Positions 16,644-25,454 of a stretch of DNA of 35,668 bases are shown here, in pieces; position 1 is the stretch's first letter, and each line of letters starts with the position of its first letter. The stretch is taken from contig NZ_HF536772.1 of NCBI RefSeq assembly GCF_000312665.1, forward strand, positions 878,817 to 914,484, given 5' to 3'. Source of the DNA: Rhizobium mesoamericanum STM3625 (GTDB lineage: Bacteria > Pseudomonadota > Alphaproteobacteria > Rhizobiales > Rhizobiaceae). Both the position numbers and the translations under genes were made by a program. The notes below the pieces were generated by a model. That model saw nothing but the letters and a program-made list of their open reading frames with translations, was not told the DNA's origin and made no database searches.

Positions 16644-18335
16644 ATGAAACACTCAGCACTCGATCGCAGCATTCTCGGTGGCTTCGCCCATGGTCCGGTC
16701 ATCGCCGCCAAGGAGGCTCTGAGCTTCTGGGGAGGAGTTGACCCGGCCACCGGCAGCGTAATCGATGTCCATCATCCGCTTCACGGGACCTGCCTGACGG
16801 GAGGCATCCTGATGTTGCCAACGAGCCGCGGGTCCTGCACGGGCTCTGGGGTTCTCCTCGATCTTGTGCTGACAGGGCGCGCACCGGCAGCCCTGGTTTT
16901 CTCTGAGGCGGAGGATGTCCTGACCCTTGGCGCTCTGATCGCCTCTGAAATGTTTGGCAAGCCGCTGCCGGTCCTGCGGCTTGGACCCGAAGCCTTTGCG
17001 GCGCTCTCTCGCGCGAAAACCGCCGAGATCAGCGACAGGGCGGTTGTGGCAGACGGCTTGGAGATTTCACTTGCACCTCCGGCGACCGCCTCGCTAGATC
17101 TCACGGATGCCGACCGCGCGATGCTGGACGGGCAGCAGGGCCTTGCGGCGCAGCAGGCCATGCGGATCATCTGCGCGATGGCGGCGCAGCAAGGCGCGTG
17201 CAGCCTCGTGGACGTCACGCAAGCCCATATCGACGGGTGCATCTATGCGAGCCCCGCCAATCTCACCTTCGCGGAAGAGATGGTCGAGATGGGTGCGCAG
17301 GTCTGCGTGCCGACCACCATGAATGCCATTTCCGTCGATCGTGCCAATTGGCAGGCCCAGGGCGTGCCGCCGACCTTCGGCGACCCCGCCGCCCGGCTTG
17401 CTGATGCCTATGTCCGCATGGGCTGTCAGCCGACCTTCACGTGCTCTCCCTACCTGCTCGACAGCGCGCCACTGGCGGGCGAAACGATTGCCTGGGCGGA
17501 ATCCAACGCGGTGATCTTCGCCAACACCGTCCGCGGCGCACGGACGGCAAAGCACCCCGATTTCCTCGATCTCTGCATCGCGCTGACCGGACGCGCACCA
17601 CTTTCCGGCGTCTATCTTGACGAGCACAGAAAGGCGCGGCGGGTCATCGATGTAGAGCTGCCGGACGGAGTCGATGATGCTTTCTGGCCACTAATCGGCT
17701 ATCTCGCTGGTCGCGCATCACCGGACCGCATTCCGCTTCTGCGCGGCTTGAACTCCGCACAGCCTTCGCAAGACGATCTCAAGGCGTTGTGTGCCGCCTT
17801 CGGCACCACCTCAGCAGCACCCATGCTGCATGTTGAAGGTGTCACGCCTGAAGCTGCTGGCGCTTTACGAGACGATGCCGATCATGTTTCGATCTCCCGG
17901 GCCGATATGGTCGCCGCGTGGACGGTTCTGAACGCCGGCCCGGAAGAGGTTGAACTCGTTGCCATCGGCAGCCCGCACGCCTCCCTGACCGAGTGCCGCG
18001 CCTTGGCGACGCTCCTTGCCGGTCGCCGTCGGCATCCCGATGTCGCGGTGATCGTCACTGCCGGTCGCCAGGTTATCAGCGACGCGCGCAACGAAGGTCT
18101 GCTCGCCAGATTGGAGAATGCGGGGGTGCGGGTCCTGCCAGATCTCTGCTGGTGTTCGATCTCCGAGCCCGTATTCCCGACCCGAACCCGTGCCCTGCTG
18201 ACAAATTCCGGCAAGTATGCCCACTACGGCCCAGGGCTCTCTGGGCGCGCCGTTCGCTTAGGCAGCCTTGCCGATTGCGTTGAAGCGGCTCTGACGGGTC
18301 GCGTTGCCCCCCGGCTCCCCAATTGGTTTTCCTGA
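16644..18335 (+). CDS. aconitase X, fused; probable cis-3-hydroxy-L-proline dehydratase
   Basis: A 563-residue single-chain aconitase X. The swivel (small, DUF126) domain comes first, about residues 10-130: [27 protein letters not shown] with Ser64-Cys65, and [19 protein letters not shown]. The large DUF521 domain follows: [46 protein letters not shown] and [18 protein letters not shown]. Fused bacterial (type I) forms, including one from Agrobacterium tumefaciens, have been shown to dehydrate cis-3-hydroxy-L-proline to pyrroline-2-carboxylate using an Fe-S cluster; archaeal split forms act on mevalonate 5-phosphate. Its place among hydroxyproline genes supports the former role. The downstream enzyme starts ten bases after its stop, with the ribosome site overlapping that stop. 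Confidence 0.87.
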   Translation: MKHSALDRSILGGFAHGPVIAAKEALSFWGGVDPATGSVIDVHHPLHGTCLTGGILMLPTSRGSCTGSGVLLDLVLTGRAPAALVFSEAEDVLTLGALIASEMFGKPLPVLRLGPEAFAALSRAKTAEISDRAVVADGLEISLAPPATASLDLTDADRAMLDGQQGLAAQQAMRIICAMAAQQGACSLVDVTQAHIDGCIYASPANLTFAEEMVEMGAQVCVPTTMNAISVDRANWQAQGVPPTFGDPAARLADAYVRMGCQPTFTCSPYLLDSAPLAGETIAWAESNAVIFANTVRGARTAKHPDFLDLCIALTGRAPLSGVYLDEHRKARRVIDVELPDGVDDAFWPLIGYLAGRASPDRIPLLRGLNSAQPSQDDLKALCAAFGTTSAAPMLHVEGVTPEAAGALRDDADHVSISRADMVAAWTVLNAGPEEVELVAIGSPHASLTECRALATLLAGRRRHPDVAVIVTAGRQVISDARNEGLLARLENAGVRVLPDLCWCSISEPVFPTRTRALLTNSGKYAHYGPGLSGRAVRLGSLADCVEAALTGRVAPRLPNWFS

Positions 18336-18344
18336 GGAAGTATC

Positions 18345-19373
18345 ATGCGCAGTACCAAGACTATTCATGTCGTTTCCGCTCATGCCGAGGGCGAGGTGGG
18401 CGATGTCATCGTCGGCGGCGTGGCGCCGCCGCCCGGCGAAACAATCTGGGAACAGAGCCGCTGGATCGCCGGCGACGGGACGTTGCGCAATTTCGTTCTG
18501 AACGAACCGCGCGGCGGCGTCTTCCGTCACGTCAATCTGCTGGTGCCCCCGAAGCATCCGGATGCGGATGCCGCCTTCATTATCATGGAGCCCGAGGACA
18601 CGCCGCCAATGTCCGGCTCCAACTCGATCTGCGTCTCCACGGTGCTGCTGGACAGCGGCATCCTGCCGATGAAGGAGCCGATTACTGAACTTACATTGGA
18701 AGCCCCCGGTGGCATCGTTCGCGTGCGTGCCGAGTGCCGCAACGGCAAGGCCGAGCGCATTTTCGTGCAGAACCTGCCGAGTTTCGCAGAACGGCTGAAC
18801 GCGAAGCTGGAGGTCGAGGGGCTCGGTACTTTGACGGTCGACACCGCCTATGGCGGCGACAGCTTCGTCATTGTCGATGCGGCAGCGATGGGCTTCCGCC
18901 TGTCGCCTGACGAGGCGCACGATATCGCAAAGCTCGGTGTTCGCATCACCAACGCCGCTAACGTTGCGCTCGGCTTTCATCACCCAGAAAATCCGGACTG
19001 GAAGCACTTCTCCTTCTGTCTCTTTGCAGGTCCGGTCGAGCGCACCGGCGAAGGCCTGCGGACGGGCGCCGCGGTCGCGATCCAGCCCGGCAAGGTCGAT
19101 CGTTCGCCAACCGGAACGGCGTTGTCTGCGCGCATGGCGGTATTGCATGCGCGTGGGCAGATGAAGCTAGAAGATCGTTTGACGGCCGTCTCGCTGATCG
19201 GTTCGACCTTCTCTGGACGCATTCTCGGCACTACGACAGTCGGTGATCGCGCGGCGGTCCTTCCGGAGATTTCTGGTCGCGCCTGGATCACCGGCACCCA
19301 TCAGCATATGCTCGATCCATCGGACCCCTGGCCGGAGGGCTACCGGCTCACCGATACCTGGGGTGCGCGCTGA
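18345..19373 (+). CDS. proline racemase superfamily protein, trans-3-hydroxy-L-proline dehydratase-like
   Basis: A 342-residue protein with the two-lobed proline racemase fold: N-terminal [17 protein letters not shown], central [14 protein letters not shown], and C-terminal [16 protein letters not shown]. The two catalytic positions differ from racemases. The first motif is MSGSNSIC, with Ser90 where racemases and epimerases have Cys. The second is DRSPTGTA, with Thr256 where they have Cys. Thr at the second position is the mark of trans-3-hydroxy-L-proline dehydratases, which normally keep Cys at the first. The enzyme may therefore be a dehydratase with a Ser-Thr pair, or have another activity; a 4-hydroxyproline 2-epimerase role is less likely but would complete the 4-hydroxyproline route. 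TGAGGAAG precedes the ATG and overlaps the aconitase X stop. Confidence 0.75.
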   Translation: MRSTKTIHVVSAHAEGEVGDVIVGGVAPPPGETIWEQSRWIAGDGTLRNFVLNEPRGGVFRHVNLLVPPKHPDADAAFIIMEPEDTPPMSGSNSICVSTVLLDSGILPMKEPITELTLEAPGGIVRVRAECRNGKAERIFVQNLPSFAERLNAKLEVEGLGTLTVDTAYGGDSFVIVDAAAMGFRLSPDEAHDIAKLGVRITNAANVALGFHHPENPDWKHFSFCLFAGPVERTGEGLRTGAAVAIQPGKVDRSPTGTALSARMAVLHARGQMKLEDRLTAVSLIGSTFSGRILGTTTVGDRAAVLPEISGRAWITGTHQHMLDPSDPWPEGYRLTDTWGAR

Positions 19374-19381
19374 GTATACGA

Positions 19382-19407
19382 GAAGGCCTGCCGTCAGGCA
19401 GGCCTTC
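19382..19407. terminator. bidirectional terminator between hydroxyproline and Opp operons
   Basis: GAAGGCCTGCC (19382-19392) pairs perfectly with GGCAGGCCTTC (19397-19407) around GTCA: an 11-base stem with a tetraloop. A loosely T-rich tail (GGTGTGTTT) follows on the plus strand. It sits between convergent genes, ten bases from the end of oppF. Confidence 0.85.
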
Positions 19408-19417
19408 GGTGTGTTTG

Positions 19418-20401
19418 CTAACGATCCATGTGATAGCAGGCGGCGGCCTGCCCAGCACGAACCCGCTCGGTTGCCGGCATTTCCGTGCGACAGATATCCG
19501 TCGCCTTCCAGCAGCGCGGGGAAAACACGCAGCCTGGCGGTGGATTGAGCGGGGAGGGCGGATCACCTTGTAGTCGGATACGCTGTCGGCTCCGGGCAAG
19601 CTTCGGATCGGGCACGGGCGCTGCCGAAAAGAGGGCTTGCGTATAGGGATGCGCCGGCCGGTCAAATACAGTAGCGCAATCGCCAGCCTCGACCACCTTG
19701 CCAAGATAGAGCACCAGCACGTCGTCCGAGATCAGTCGCACGACCGAAAGATCATGGCTGATGAAGATCAACGTCAGCCCAAACTCCTTGCGAAGCTTGC
19801 GCAGAAGCGTGATGACCTGCCCCTGGATCGATACGTCGAGTGCTGACACGGGCTCGTCGCAGATAATGAGCTTCGGTCGCGTCACAACAGCGCGGGCGAT
19901 ACCGATGCGCTGCGCCTGGCCCCCAGAGAATTCATGTGGATAGCGGTTGATCATCTCCGGGACGAGACCCACAGCACCCATGATTTCCCGCACGCGTGCC
20001 GAGCGTTCCGCCTTTGTAAGCTTTGGCTCGAAGACGCTCAGCGGTTCGGCAATGATGTCGCCCACGGTCATGCGCGGGTCGAGCGAGGCGATCGGGTCCT
20101 GGAAGATGATCTGCATGTCTCGGCGGGTTGCCCGCATCTCCTCGTCCGACAGATCGAGCAGATTCCGGCCTTGCCATAGGATGCGGCCCTTCTGCGACTT
20201 CAATAGACGCAGGATCGAGCGGCCGAGCGTCGACTTGCCGCAGCCGGACTCGCCGACGATACCGAGTGTCCGGCCTTCTCTTAGGTCAAAGCTGACATTG
20301 TTCACCGCCGTCAGCGTCATCGGTGGTTTGAAGAAGCTCTTCGACGGTATTTCGAACTGAGTGGTGAGGTTCTCGACCCTCAGAAGCGATCGGTCAGCCA
20401 T
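19418..20401 (-). CDS. oppF: oligopeptide ABC transporter ATPase (OppF/DppF type)
   Basis: A 327-residue ATPase. Walker A is GESGCGKST, the signature is FSGGQAQRIGIARAV, and Walker B/D-loop is LIICDEPVSALDVSIQ. The C-terminal oligopeptide-transporter extension with its cysteine motif (CVFSPRCWKATDIC) marks it as a peptide or nickel family ATPase and not a generic one. Its first eight bases overlap the end of oppD. It is the last gene of the minus-strand oppABCDF-order operon, ending next to the shared terminator. Confidence 0.9.
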   Translation of the reverse strand: MADRSLLRVENLTTQFEIPSKSFFKPPMTLTAVNNVSFDLREGRTLGIVGESGCGKSTLGRSILRLLKSQKGRILWQGRNLLDLSDEEMRATRRDMQIIFQDPIASLDPRMTVGDIIAEPLSVFEPKLTKAERSARVREIMGAVGLVPEMINRYPHEFSGGQAQRIGIARAVVTRPKLIICDEPVSALDVSIQGQVITLLRKLRKEFGLTLIFISHDLSVVRLISDDVLVLYLGKVVEAGDCATVFDRPAHPYTQALFSAAPVPDPKLARSRQRIRLQGDPPSPLNPPPGCVFSPRCWKATDICRTEMPATERVRAGQAAACYHMDR

Positions 20402-21401
20402 GGTTCATAACCTCCTCACGGCGCGGGAAGGGATGGAAGCAGGCCGCGGAATGACGCTCCCCCAGCACATCGAGCTTCGGTGATACGTCGATGCAGTCAT
20501 TCTGAACCATGGGACAGCGCGGCGAGAAGCTGCAGCCCTTCGGCAGGTGCTGCAGATTGGGCGGCCGGCCGGGAATGACGGCGAGCTGATCAACGTCCTG
20601 GTCCGGCCGCGGGATGGAAGCATGTAGCGCAGCAGTATAGGGATGCGCCGGCACCTCAAAGAGTTCGTCGACAGGGGCCTCCTCGACGATGCGCCCGGCA
20701 TACATGACGGCGACGCGATCCGCGAGGCCGGCGACGACGCCCAAATCGTGTGTGATCATGACCAGCGCCGTGTTCATTTCTGCAGTCAGATCATTGAAGA
20801 GATCGAGGATCTGCGCTTGGATGGTAACGTCAAGCGCCGTCGTCGGCTCGTCAGCGACAAGCAACTTCGGTTTGGTCAGCAGTGCCATCGCAATGACGAT
20901 GCGCTGGCGCATGCCGCCCGACAGCTCGTGCGGATAGAGGTTGAAGCGCCGAGTTGGGTCGGGGATGCCGACCCGCTTCAGCATATCTAGTGCCTCGTTG
21001 GAGGCAGCCCGTGCCGTGAACCCGCGGTGAACCTCAAGCTGCTCAGTCAACTGACGGGAAATCCGGAGCGAGGGATTGAGCGCCGTCATGGGGTCCTGAA
21101 ACACCATGGCCATGTCCTTGCCGCGGACATGGTCGAGCTCGCGCGCCTTCAATGCCAATACGTCCTTACCCTCTAGCAACGCCTGGCCGCTGGTGCGGCC
21201 ATTCTTGGCAAGCAGACCCATGACGCCGAGGAAGGTCTGGCTTTTGCCCGATCCCGACTCGCCGACAATCGCCACGCGCTCGCCTCGCCGGATCGAAAGG
21301 TTCACATTTGAAACGGCCTTTACCTCGCCATCCGGCGTCGCGAAGGTGATCGAATAGTCTTTCAGTTCGAGAAGCGTATCGTTCTTTGTTTCTTGTTGCA
21401 T
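20394..21401 (-). CDS. oppD: oligopeptide ABC transporter ATPase (OppD/DppD type)
   Basis: A 335-residue ATPase with Walker A GESGSGKSQ, the Q-loop VFQDPMTALNPSLRI, signature LSGGMRQRIVIAMAL, Walker B VADEPTTALDVT, and the C-terminal peptide-transporter extension (GCSFSPRCPM). Together with OppF it energises uptake through the OppBC channel. The ATG directly abuts the oppC stop, with AAGGA just inside oppC as the ribosome site. Confidence 0.9.
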   Translation of the reverse strand: MQQETKNDTLLELKDYSITFATPDGEVKAVSNVNLSIRRGERVAIVGESGSGKSQTFLGVMGLLAKNGRTSGQALLEGKDVLALKARELDHVRGKDMAMVFQDPMTALNPSLRISRQLTEQLEVHRGFTARAASNEALDMLKRVGIPDPTRRFNLYPHELSGGMRQRIVIAMALLTKPKLLVADEPTTALDVTIQAQILDLFNDLTAEMNTALVMITHDLGVVAGLADRVAVMYAGRIVEEAPVDELFEVPAHPYTAALHASIPRPDQDVDQLAVIPGRPPNLQHLPKGCSFSPRCPMVQNDCIDVSPKLDVLGERHSAACFHPFPRREEVMNHG

Positions 21402-22319
21402 CTATCGATCCTTCGGGTCGAACGCGTCGCGTAGGCCGTCGCCGATGAAAAGCAGGCTCATCAGCAGGGCGACGAGGAAACAGGCCGGAAAGATTAGCAG
21501 CCACGGCATGCTTTCCATGGCGTCGGTGCCCTCTGCAATCAGCGTGCCGAGCGACGTCAGTGGTTCCTGAACGCCGAAACCAAGATAGGACAGAAAGCTC
21601 TCTGTCGCGATGATTTCCGGGACCGTCAGCGCAGCAAAGATCACCACCGGTCCAACGAGGTTCGGAATGATATGCTTGAGGATGATCTTTAGCGGCTTCT
21701 GGCCTGACGCGCGTGCCGCCTCGATGAACTCGCGCTGCTTGATCGACAGCGTCTGCCCTCGCACGATTCGTGCCATGGTCAGCCATTCAAGCGCACCGAT
21801 TGCTGCAAACAGCAGATAGACGTTGCGGCCGAAGACGACCATCAGCAGAATCACGAAGAGAATGTATGGCAGCGCATACATGATATCGACGAAGCGCATC
21901 ATGATCGCGTCGAGCCTGCCGCCGATATAGCCCGAGATCGCGCCGTAAAGCACGCCGATTACCACCGAAACGATGGTGGCGGTTGCGGCAACCGCCAGCG
22001 AGACGCGAGTGCCGTAAAGCACGCGGGCAAGTAGGTCGCGCCCGTTGGGATCCGTTCCGAAATAGTGGCCGCTCTCCATGTCCGGTGGCATCCGGAATGC
22101 TGCCCAATCCGGCTCCTCGTAGTCAAATGGGATGACGTAGGGGCCAAGGAATGCAGTCAGAATGAGAAGGACGATAACAATTATGGCAACGACGGCTGCT
22201 TTGTTGCGGGACAGACGACGCAGGGCATCGCCGGTCAGCGAGCGACTCTTGTGGGAGAGCCCTTCAGCCGCGAGAAGTTCAGCCGCAAGCAGCTCTCTCT
22301 TTGCGGGATTGAGGATCAT
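21402..22319 (-). CDS. oppC: oligopeptide ABC transporter permease (OppC type)
   Basis: A 305-residue permease. A cytoplasmic N-terminal tail leads to a first membrane helix (AAVVAIIVIVLLILTAFLGPYV) and the OppC-type DPNGRDLLARVLYGTRVSL. The EAA loop (FIEAARASGQKPLKIILKHIIPN) is present, and the C-terminal LLFIGDGLRDAFDPK is typical. It overlaps oppB by four bases (ATGA), indicating coupled translation. Confidence 0.92.
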   Translation of the reverse strand: MILNPAKRELLAAELLAAEGLSHKSRSLTGDALRRLSRNKAAVVAIIVIVLLILTAFLGPYVIPFDYEEPDWAAFRMPPDMESGHYFGTDPNGRDLLARVLYGTRVSLAVAATATIVSVVIGVLYGAISGYIGGRLDAIMMRFVDIMYALPYILFVILLMVVFGRNVYLLFAAIGALEWLTMARIVRGQTLSIKQREFIEAARASGQKPLKIILKHIIPNLVGPVVIFAALTVPEIIATESFLSYLGFGVQEPLTSLGTLIAEGTDAMESMPWLLIFPACFLVALLMSLLFIGDGLRDAFDPKDR

Positions 22320-23239
22320 CGGTTCCTCACTTTCGGATCAAGCCACGCATAGGCGATATCGACGAGAAGGTTCAAAATGACGATCAGCACCATGTAGAAG
22401 ATGACCGTGCCGAGAACCATGCCATAGTCGCGGTTCAGGGCCGCGTTGACGAAGTAGCGTCCAATGCCGGGCAATCCGAAGATGCTCTCGACAACGAGCG
22501 AGCCGGTGAGAAGATAGCTGGCCGCAGGCCCGAGATAGGAAACAACAGGCATCATGGCAGGCTTCAGCGCATGACGCATGACTGTTAGCCGCGGGCCGAT
22601 GCCCTTGGCCTTGGCAGTGCGAATGTAGTTCTGATTCATCACCTCGATCATCGATCCGCGGGTCATACGTGAGATACGACCCGCATGCGGCAACGCCAGG
22701 ACGACGATCGGGATAATGAGATACTTGAACGAGCCATCACCCCATCCGCCGACAGGCAGCCAGCCGAGATGGATGCCGAAGATCAGTTGCAGGATCGGCG
22801 CGATCAGAAAGTTCGGAAGAACCAGGCCGACGAGAATGAGTAGGCCGAGGAGGTAGTCTGGCGCCTTGTTTTGATAAATCGCCCCGAGACAGCCGACCGT
22901 CACGCCGATGAGGATGGCAAAGACAAAGGCGAGCCCACCAATCGTGAACGTGTAGGGTAGGCCAATCATGATCTGCTGGGCGACGCTAAAGTCTTCGTTG
23001 GCGAAGGATGGGCCAAGATCGCCCTTCAAGACGTCGAAGACGTAGATCAGATACTGTTCGATCAGCGGCTTATCGAGATTGTAGTGAGCCGCGAGGTTCT
23101 TCAGGATCACCGGCGGCAATGGCCGCTCGCCATCGAATGGGCCGCCGGGAGCAAGGCGCAATACAAAAAAGCTGAGTGTCACGGCAATCCACATAACGGG
23201 GATCGTCGACAGCAGGCGACGGAGTGCATATTTGATCAT
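22316..23239 (-). CDS. oppB: oligopeptide ABC transporter permease (OppB type)
   Basis: A 307-residue permease that opens MIKYALRRLLSTIPVMW, the usual OppB start. It has about six membrane segments, the RLAPGGPF motif, and an EAA loop containing YIRTAKAKGIGPRLTVMRHALKP. It ends with DIAYAWLDPKVR. A perfect ten-base hairpin separates it from the oppA stop. Confidence 0.93.
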   Translation of the reverse strand: MIKYALRRLLSTIPVMWIAVTLSFFVLRLAPGGPFDGERPLPPVILKNLAAHYNLDKPLIEQYLIYVFDVLKGDLGPSFANEDFSVAQQIMIGLPYTFTIGGLAFVFAILIGVTVGCLGAIYQNKAPDYLLGLLILVGLVLPNFLIAPILQLIFGIHLGWLPVGGWGDGSFKYLIIPIVVLALPHAGRISRMTRGSMIEVMNQNYIRTAKAKGIGPRLTVMRHALKPAMMPVVSYLGPAASYLLTGSLVVESIFGLPGIGRYFVNAALNRDYGMVLGTVIFYMVLIVILNLLVDIAYAWLDPKVRNR

Positions 23240-23249
23240 GGTCGTGGAT

Positions 23250-23280
23250 CGGCCCTTCCTGCAGCATACGGGAAGGGCCG
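23250..23280 (-). other. hairpin between oppA and oppB
   Basis: CGGCCCTTCC (23250-23259) pairs perfectly with GGAAGGGCCG (23271-23280) around an 11-base loop. It lies eight bases after the oppA stop on the coding strand, and no T-run follows it, so it fits an mRNA-stabilising or partial-termination element raising binding-protein output over the permeases. Confidence 0.7.
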
Positions 23281-23287
23281 GTGTTCC

Positions 23288-24868
23288 CTATTCTTTGATC
23301 GACAGCCAGCGCGTACGGTGGATGTCCTGAATATTGTCTTCGAAGCCTTGGACCTTCGGTGAGACGACGTTCTTCGAGACATAGTAGTACAACGGGATGG
23401 CAGCGCTGTCGTCGAGTGCAAGCCGCTCAGCCTTCTTGAAGATCTCGGCGCGTACCTTCAGGTCTGTCTGGGCATTGGCTTCCTTGATCAGCTTGTCATA
23501 TTCCGGATTGCTCCAGCGGCCATAGTTCATCGAGACGCCGGAAACGAGCAGACCGAGGAAGTTGTCCGGATCATTATAGTCCGCGATCCATCCGGCGCGG
23601 CCGATCTCGACCTGACCGTGCTGCATTTCGTCGTAATGTACCTTGGTTTCGGTGTTGTAGAGCTCAATTTGAACACCAAGCGGCTTCCACATCGAGGCGA
23701 TAGCGACGGCCACGCGCTTGTGGTTGTCGTTGGTGTTGTAGCGAAGCTGTGCCTTCAGCGGATGGTCAGGCCCGAAACCGGCTTCCTTGAGCAGCTTCTT
23801 CGCCTCTTCCACCTTTTCCTTGTACGGCATGTCCTTCCAGCTCACGTAGGCAGGCTCGCCGTAGTTGGCGGTGCCCGGCGGAACCCAGGAATAGGCCGGC
23901 AGTTCGCCGGTGCCAAGGATCTTCGGCCCAATCACCTCGCGGTTGACGGCCATGGAGAGGGCCTGACGGACGCGCTTGTCGTTGAACGGCGGCTTGGTGG
24001 CATTGAGGACGTAGTAGTAGCTGGCAAGGAATGGCGTGACGTGCGCCTGACCCGGCAGGTTCTTCTTCATCCACTCGTATTGGTCCGTCGGGAAGTCGGT
24101 CATGATGTCGAACTCGCCGGCGCGATAGCGCTTCAGAGCCGCCTCCTGGTCTTCCAGCGTGAAGAACTTGACGCTGTCTATCTTAAGGTCCTTCTCGCCG
24201 TAGTACTGATCGTTCTTGACGGTCGTGACGGACGCGCCCGGAATCCACTCGGTCGGCTTGTACGGACCATTGGTGACAATGTTGCCGATCTTCACCCAAT
24301 CATTGCCCTTCGCCTCCACCACGTGCTTCGGCAGCGGATAGGCGGTGTAGTGCATCAGCGAGTTGATGAAGTAGGGCGTCGGGTTCTCGAGCGTGATCTC
24401 GAGCGTCTTGTCGTCGATTGCCTTGACGCCAAGCTGGCTGAAATCGGTGATTTCGCCCTTATTGATCTTTTCCGCGTTCTTGATGGTGAACTGTAGGTAT
24501 GCGTATTCGGCGGCGTTCTTCGGATCAACCAAGCGCTGGAAGGCGAAGACGAAGTCGCCGGCTGTTACAGGCTGCCCATCCGACCACTTAATGCCGTCGC
24601 GAAGCTTAAAGGTGTAGACCTTGCCATCCTGCGAGACGGTCCAGCTTTCGGCCTGCCCCGGGATCGGATTGTCTTTCGGGTCTTCGGTTACGAGGCCCTC
24701 GAAGATGTCACCTGCAATGCGGTTTTCGTAGTCGCTCGACAGCTTTTGAGGGTCGAGCGACTGAGGGTCGCCACCGTTGTGAATATTGAGCGTCGCTGCA
24801 TGTGCGGAGACCGCCAGCAGCGAGCCAAACACTGCCGAAGCCAAGAATTTTTTCGTTAGGAAGTTCAT
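23288..24868 (-). CDS. oppA: oligopeptide ABC transporter periplasmic binding protein (OppA type)
   Basis: A 526-residue SBP_bac_5 protein with a signal peptide (MNFLTKKFLASAVFGSLLAVSAHA, cleavage before ATLNI). Family motifs are GDPQSLDPQKLSSDYENRI, IFEGLVTED, YTFKLRDGIKWSDGQPVTAGDFVFAF near the N-terminal third, and VRQALSMAVNREVI in the middle. It binds oligopeptides in the periplasm for the OppBCDF machinery. The start at 24868 is preferred over an upstream in-frame codon because it gives a proper signal peptide, with GGAAAGGG upstream. First gene of the operon. Confidence 0.92.
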   Translation of the reverse strand: MNFLTKKFLASAVFGSLLAVSAHAATLNIHNGGDPQSLDPQKLSSDYENRIAGDIFEGLVTEDPKDNPIPGQAESWTVSQDGKVYTFKLRDGIKWSDGQPVTAGDFVFAFQRLVDPKNAAEYAYLQFTIKNAEKINKGEITDFSQLGVKAIDDKTLEITLENPTPYFINSLMHYTAYPLPKHVVEAKGNDWVKIGNIVTNGPYKPTEWIPGASVTTVKNDQYYGEKDLKIDSVKFFTLEDQEAALKRYRAGEFDIMTDFPTDQYEWMKKNLPGQAHVTPFLASYYYVLNATKPPFNDKRVRQALSMAVNREVIGPKILGTGELPAYSWVPPGTANYGEPAYVSWKDMPYKEKVEEAKKLLKEAGFGPDHPLKAQLRYNTNDNHKRVAVAIASMWKPLGVQIELYNTETKVHYDEMQHGQVEIGRAGWIADYNDPDNFLGLLVSGVSMNYGRWSNPEYDKLIKEANAQTDLKVRAEIFKKAERLALDDSAAIPLYYYVSKNVVSPKVQGFEDNIQDIHRTRWLSIKE

Positions 24869-25454
24869 AGGAGGGCCACCCTTTCCAGGCTTTGCGCCTT
24901 TTATTAGTCGTTTGTTCCCGTGACCAGTTACGTTCAGGTCAACGTGCAACCTATCGTAAAGGTTTGGCGTTGCAAGCCCCAAATGAAATCGCCAACGATG
25001 CGACTGGCGGCGGTGACCTTGCGTCGTCTTCCCGCCATCCGGCTACGAAAAGCGGCATTCTTGCCAATCTCAAAAGCAATCGGTGAGACACCAAGAAATC
25101 AATCAAAAGTTGAGATTAGTAGAGGTAGCCGGCTCAACGCCGAACGGCGTTCGACCGATTATTGTGGTAATTCAACGTTGAATGCGCCTGTTTGGCCTTT
25201 GTTTGCGACATAGGGCCGCGCATGATTTTTTGTAATGTTACGTTGTTCGCCGGCGCCAAGCCACACAATTCACGACTGTTTCGCTGGATTGTGCCGCCCA
25301 TCCTCGCAAGGGAGCTGTTTAGACGGCCTGAGCGCCCTGCATTCCGTCAGACGCGCCTTGTCGAAGGCGATGGCAAGCCCATAAGGTCCCCCTGCACGGA
25401 GAGGTGCGCGCCATAAAACGGAGTTCTGCGGCCCGGCACCGCTTTGCATCCTCC
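24869..25454. other. intergenic region upstream of oppA
   Basis: About 590 bases without a convincing gene. The part next to oppA must hold its promoter; I found no certain -35/-10 pair. The middle contains a 14-base perfect palindrome (25170-25183). Open frames here lack ribosome sites and recognisable products. Confidence 0.5.
25170..25183. promoter_or_regulatory. 14-base perfect palindrome, possible operator
   Basis: ATTCAACGTTGAAT is perfectly self-complementary and lies in the long non-coding gap about 300 bases upstream of oppA. It has the size of a dimeric regulator site. No second copy was noticed in the window. Confidence 0.35.

Noticed and set aside
23618..24496. Plus-strand open frame of 292 codons
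   Set aside because: It lies entirely opposite oppA and shows no recognisable motif; it reflects GC-rich codon usage in the real gene.
25136..25153. AACGCCG/CGGCGTT inverted repeat
   Set aside because: Arms are separated by only two bases, so no stable hairpin can form, and no T-run follows; recorded only as local symmetry.
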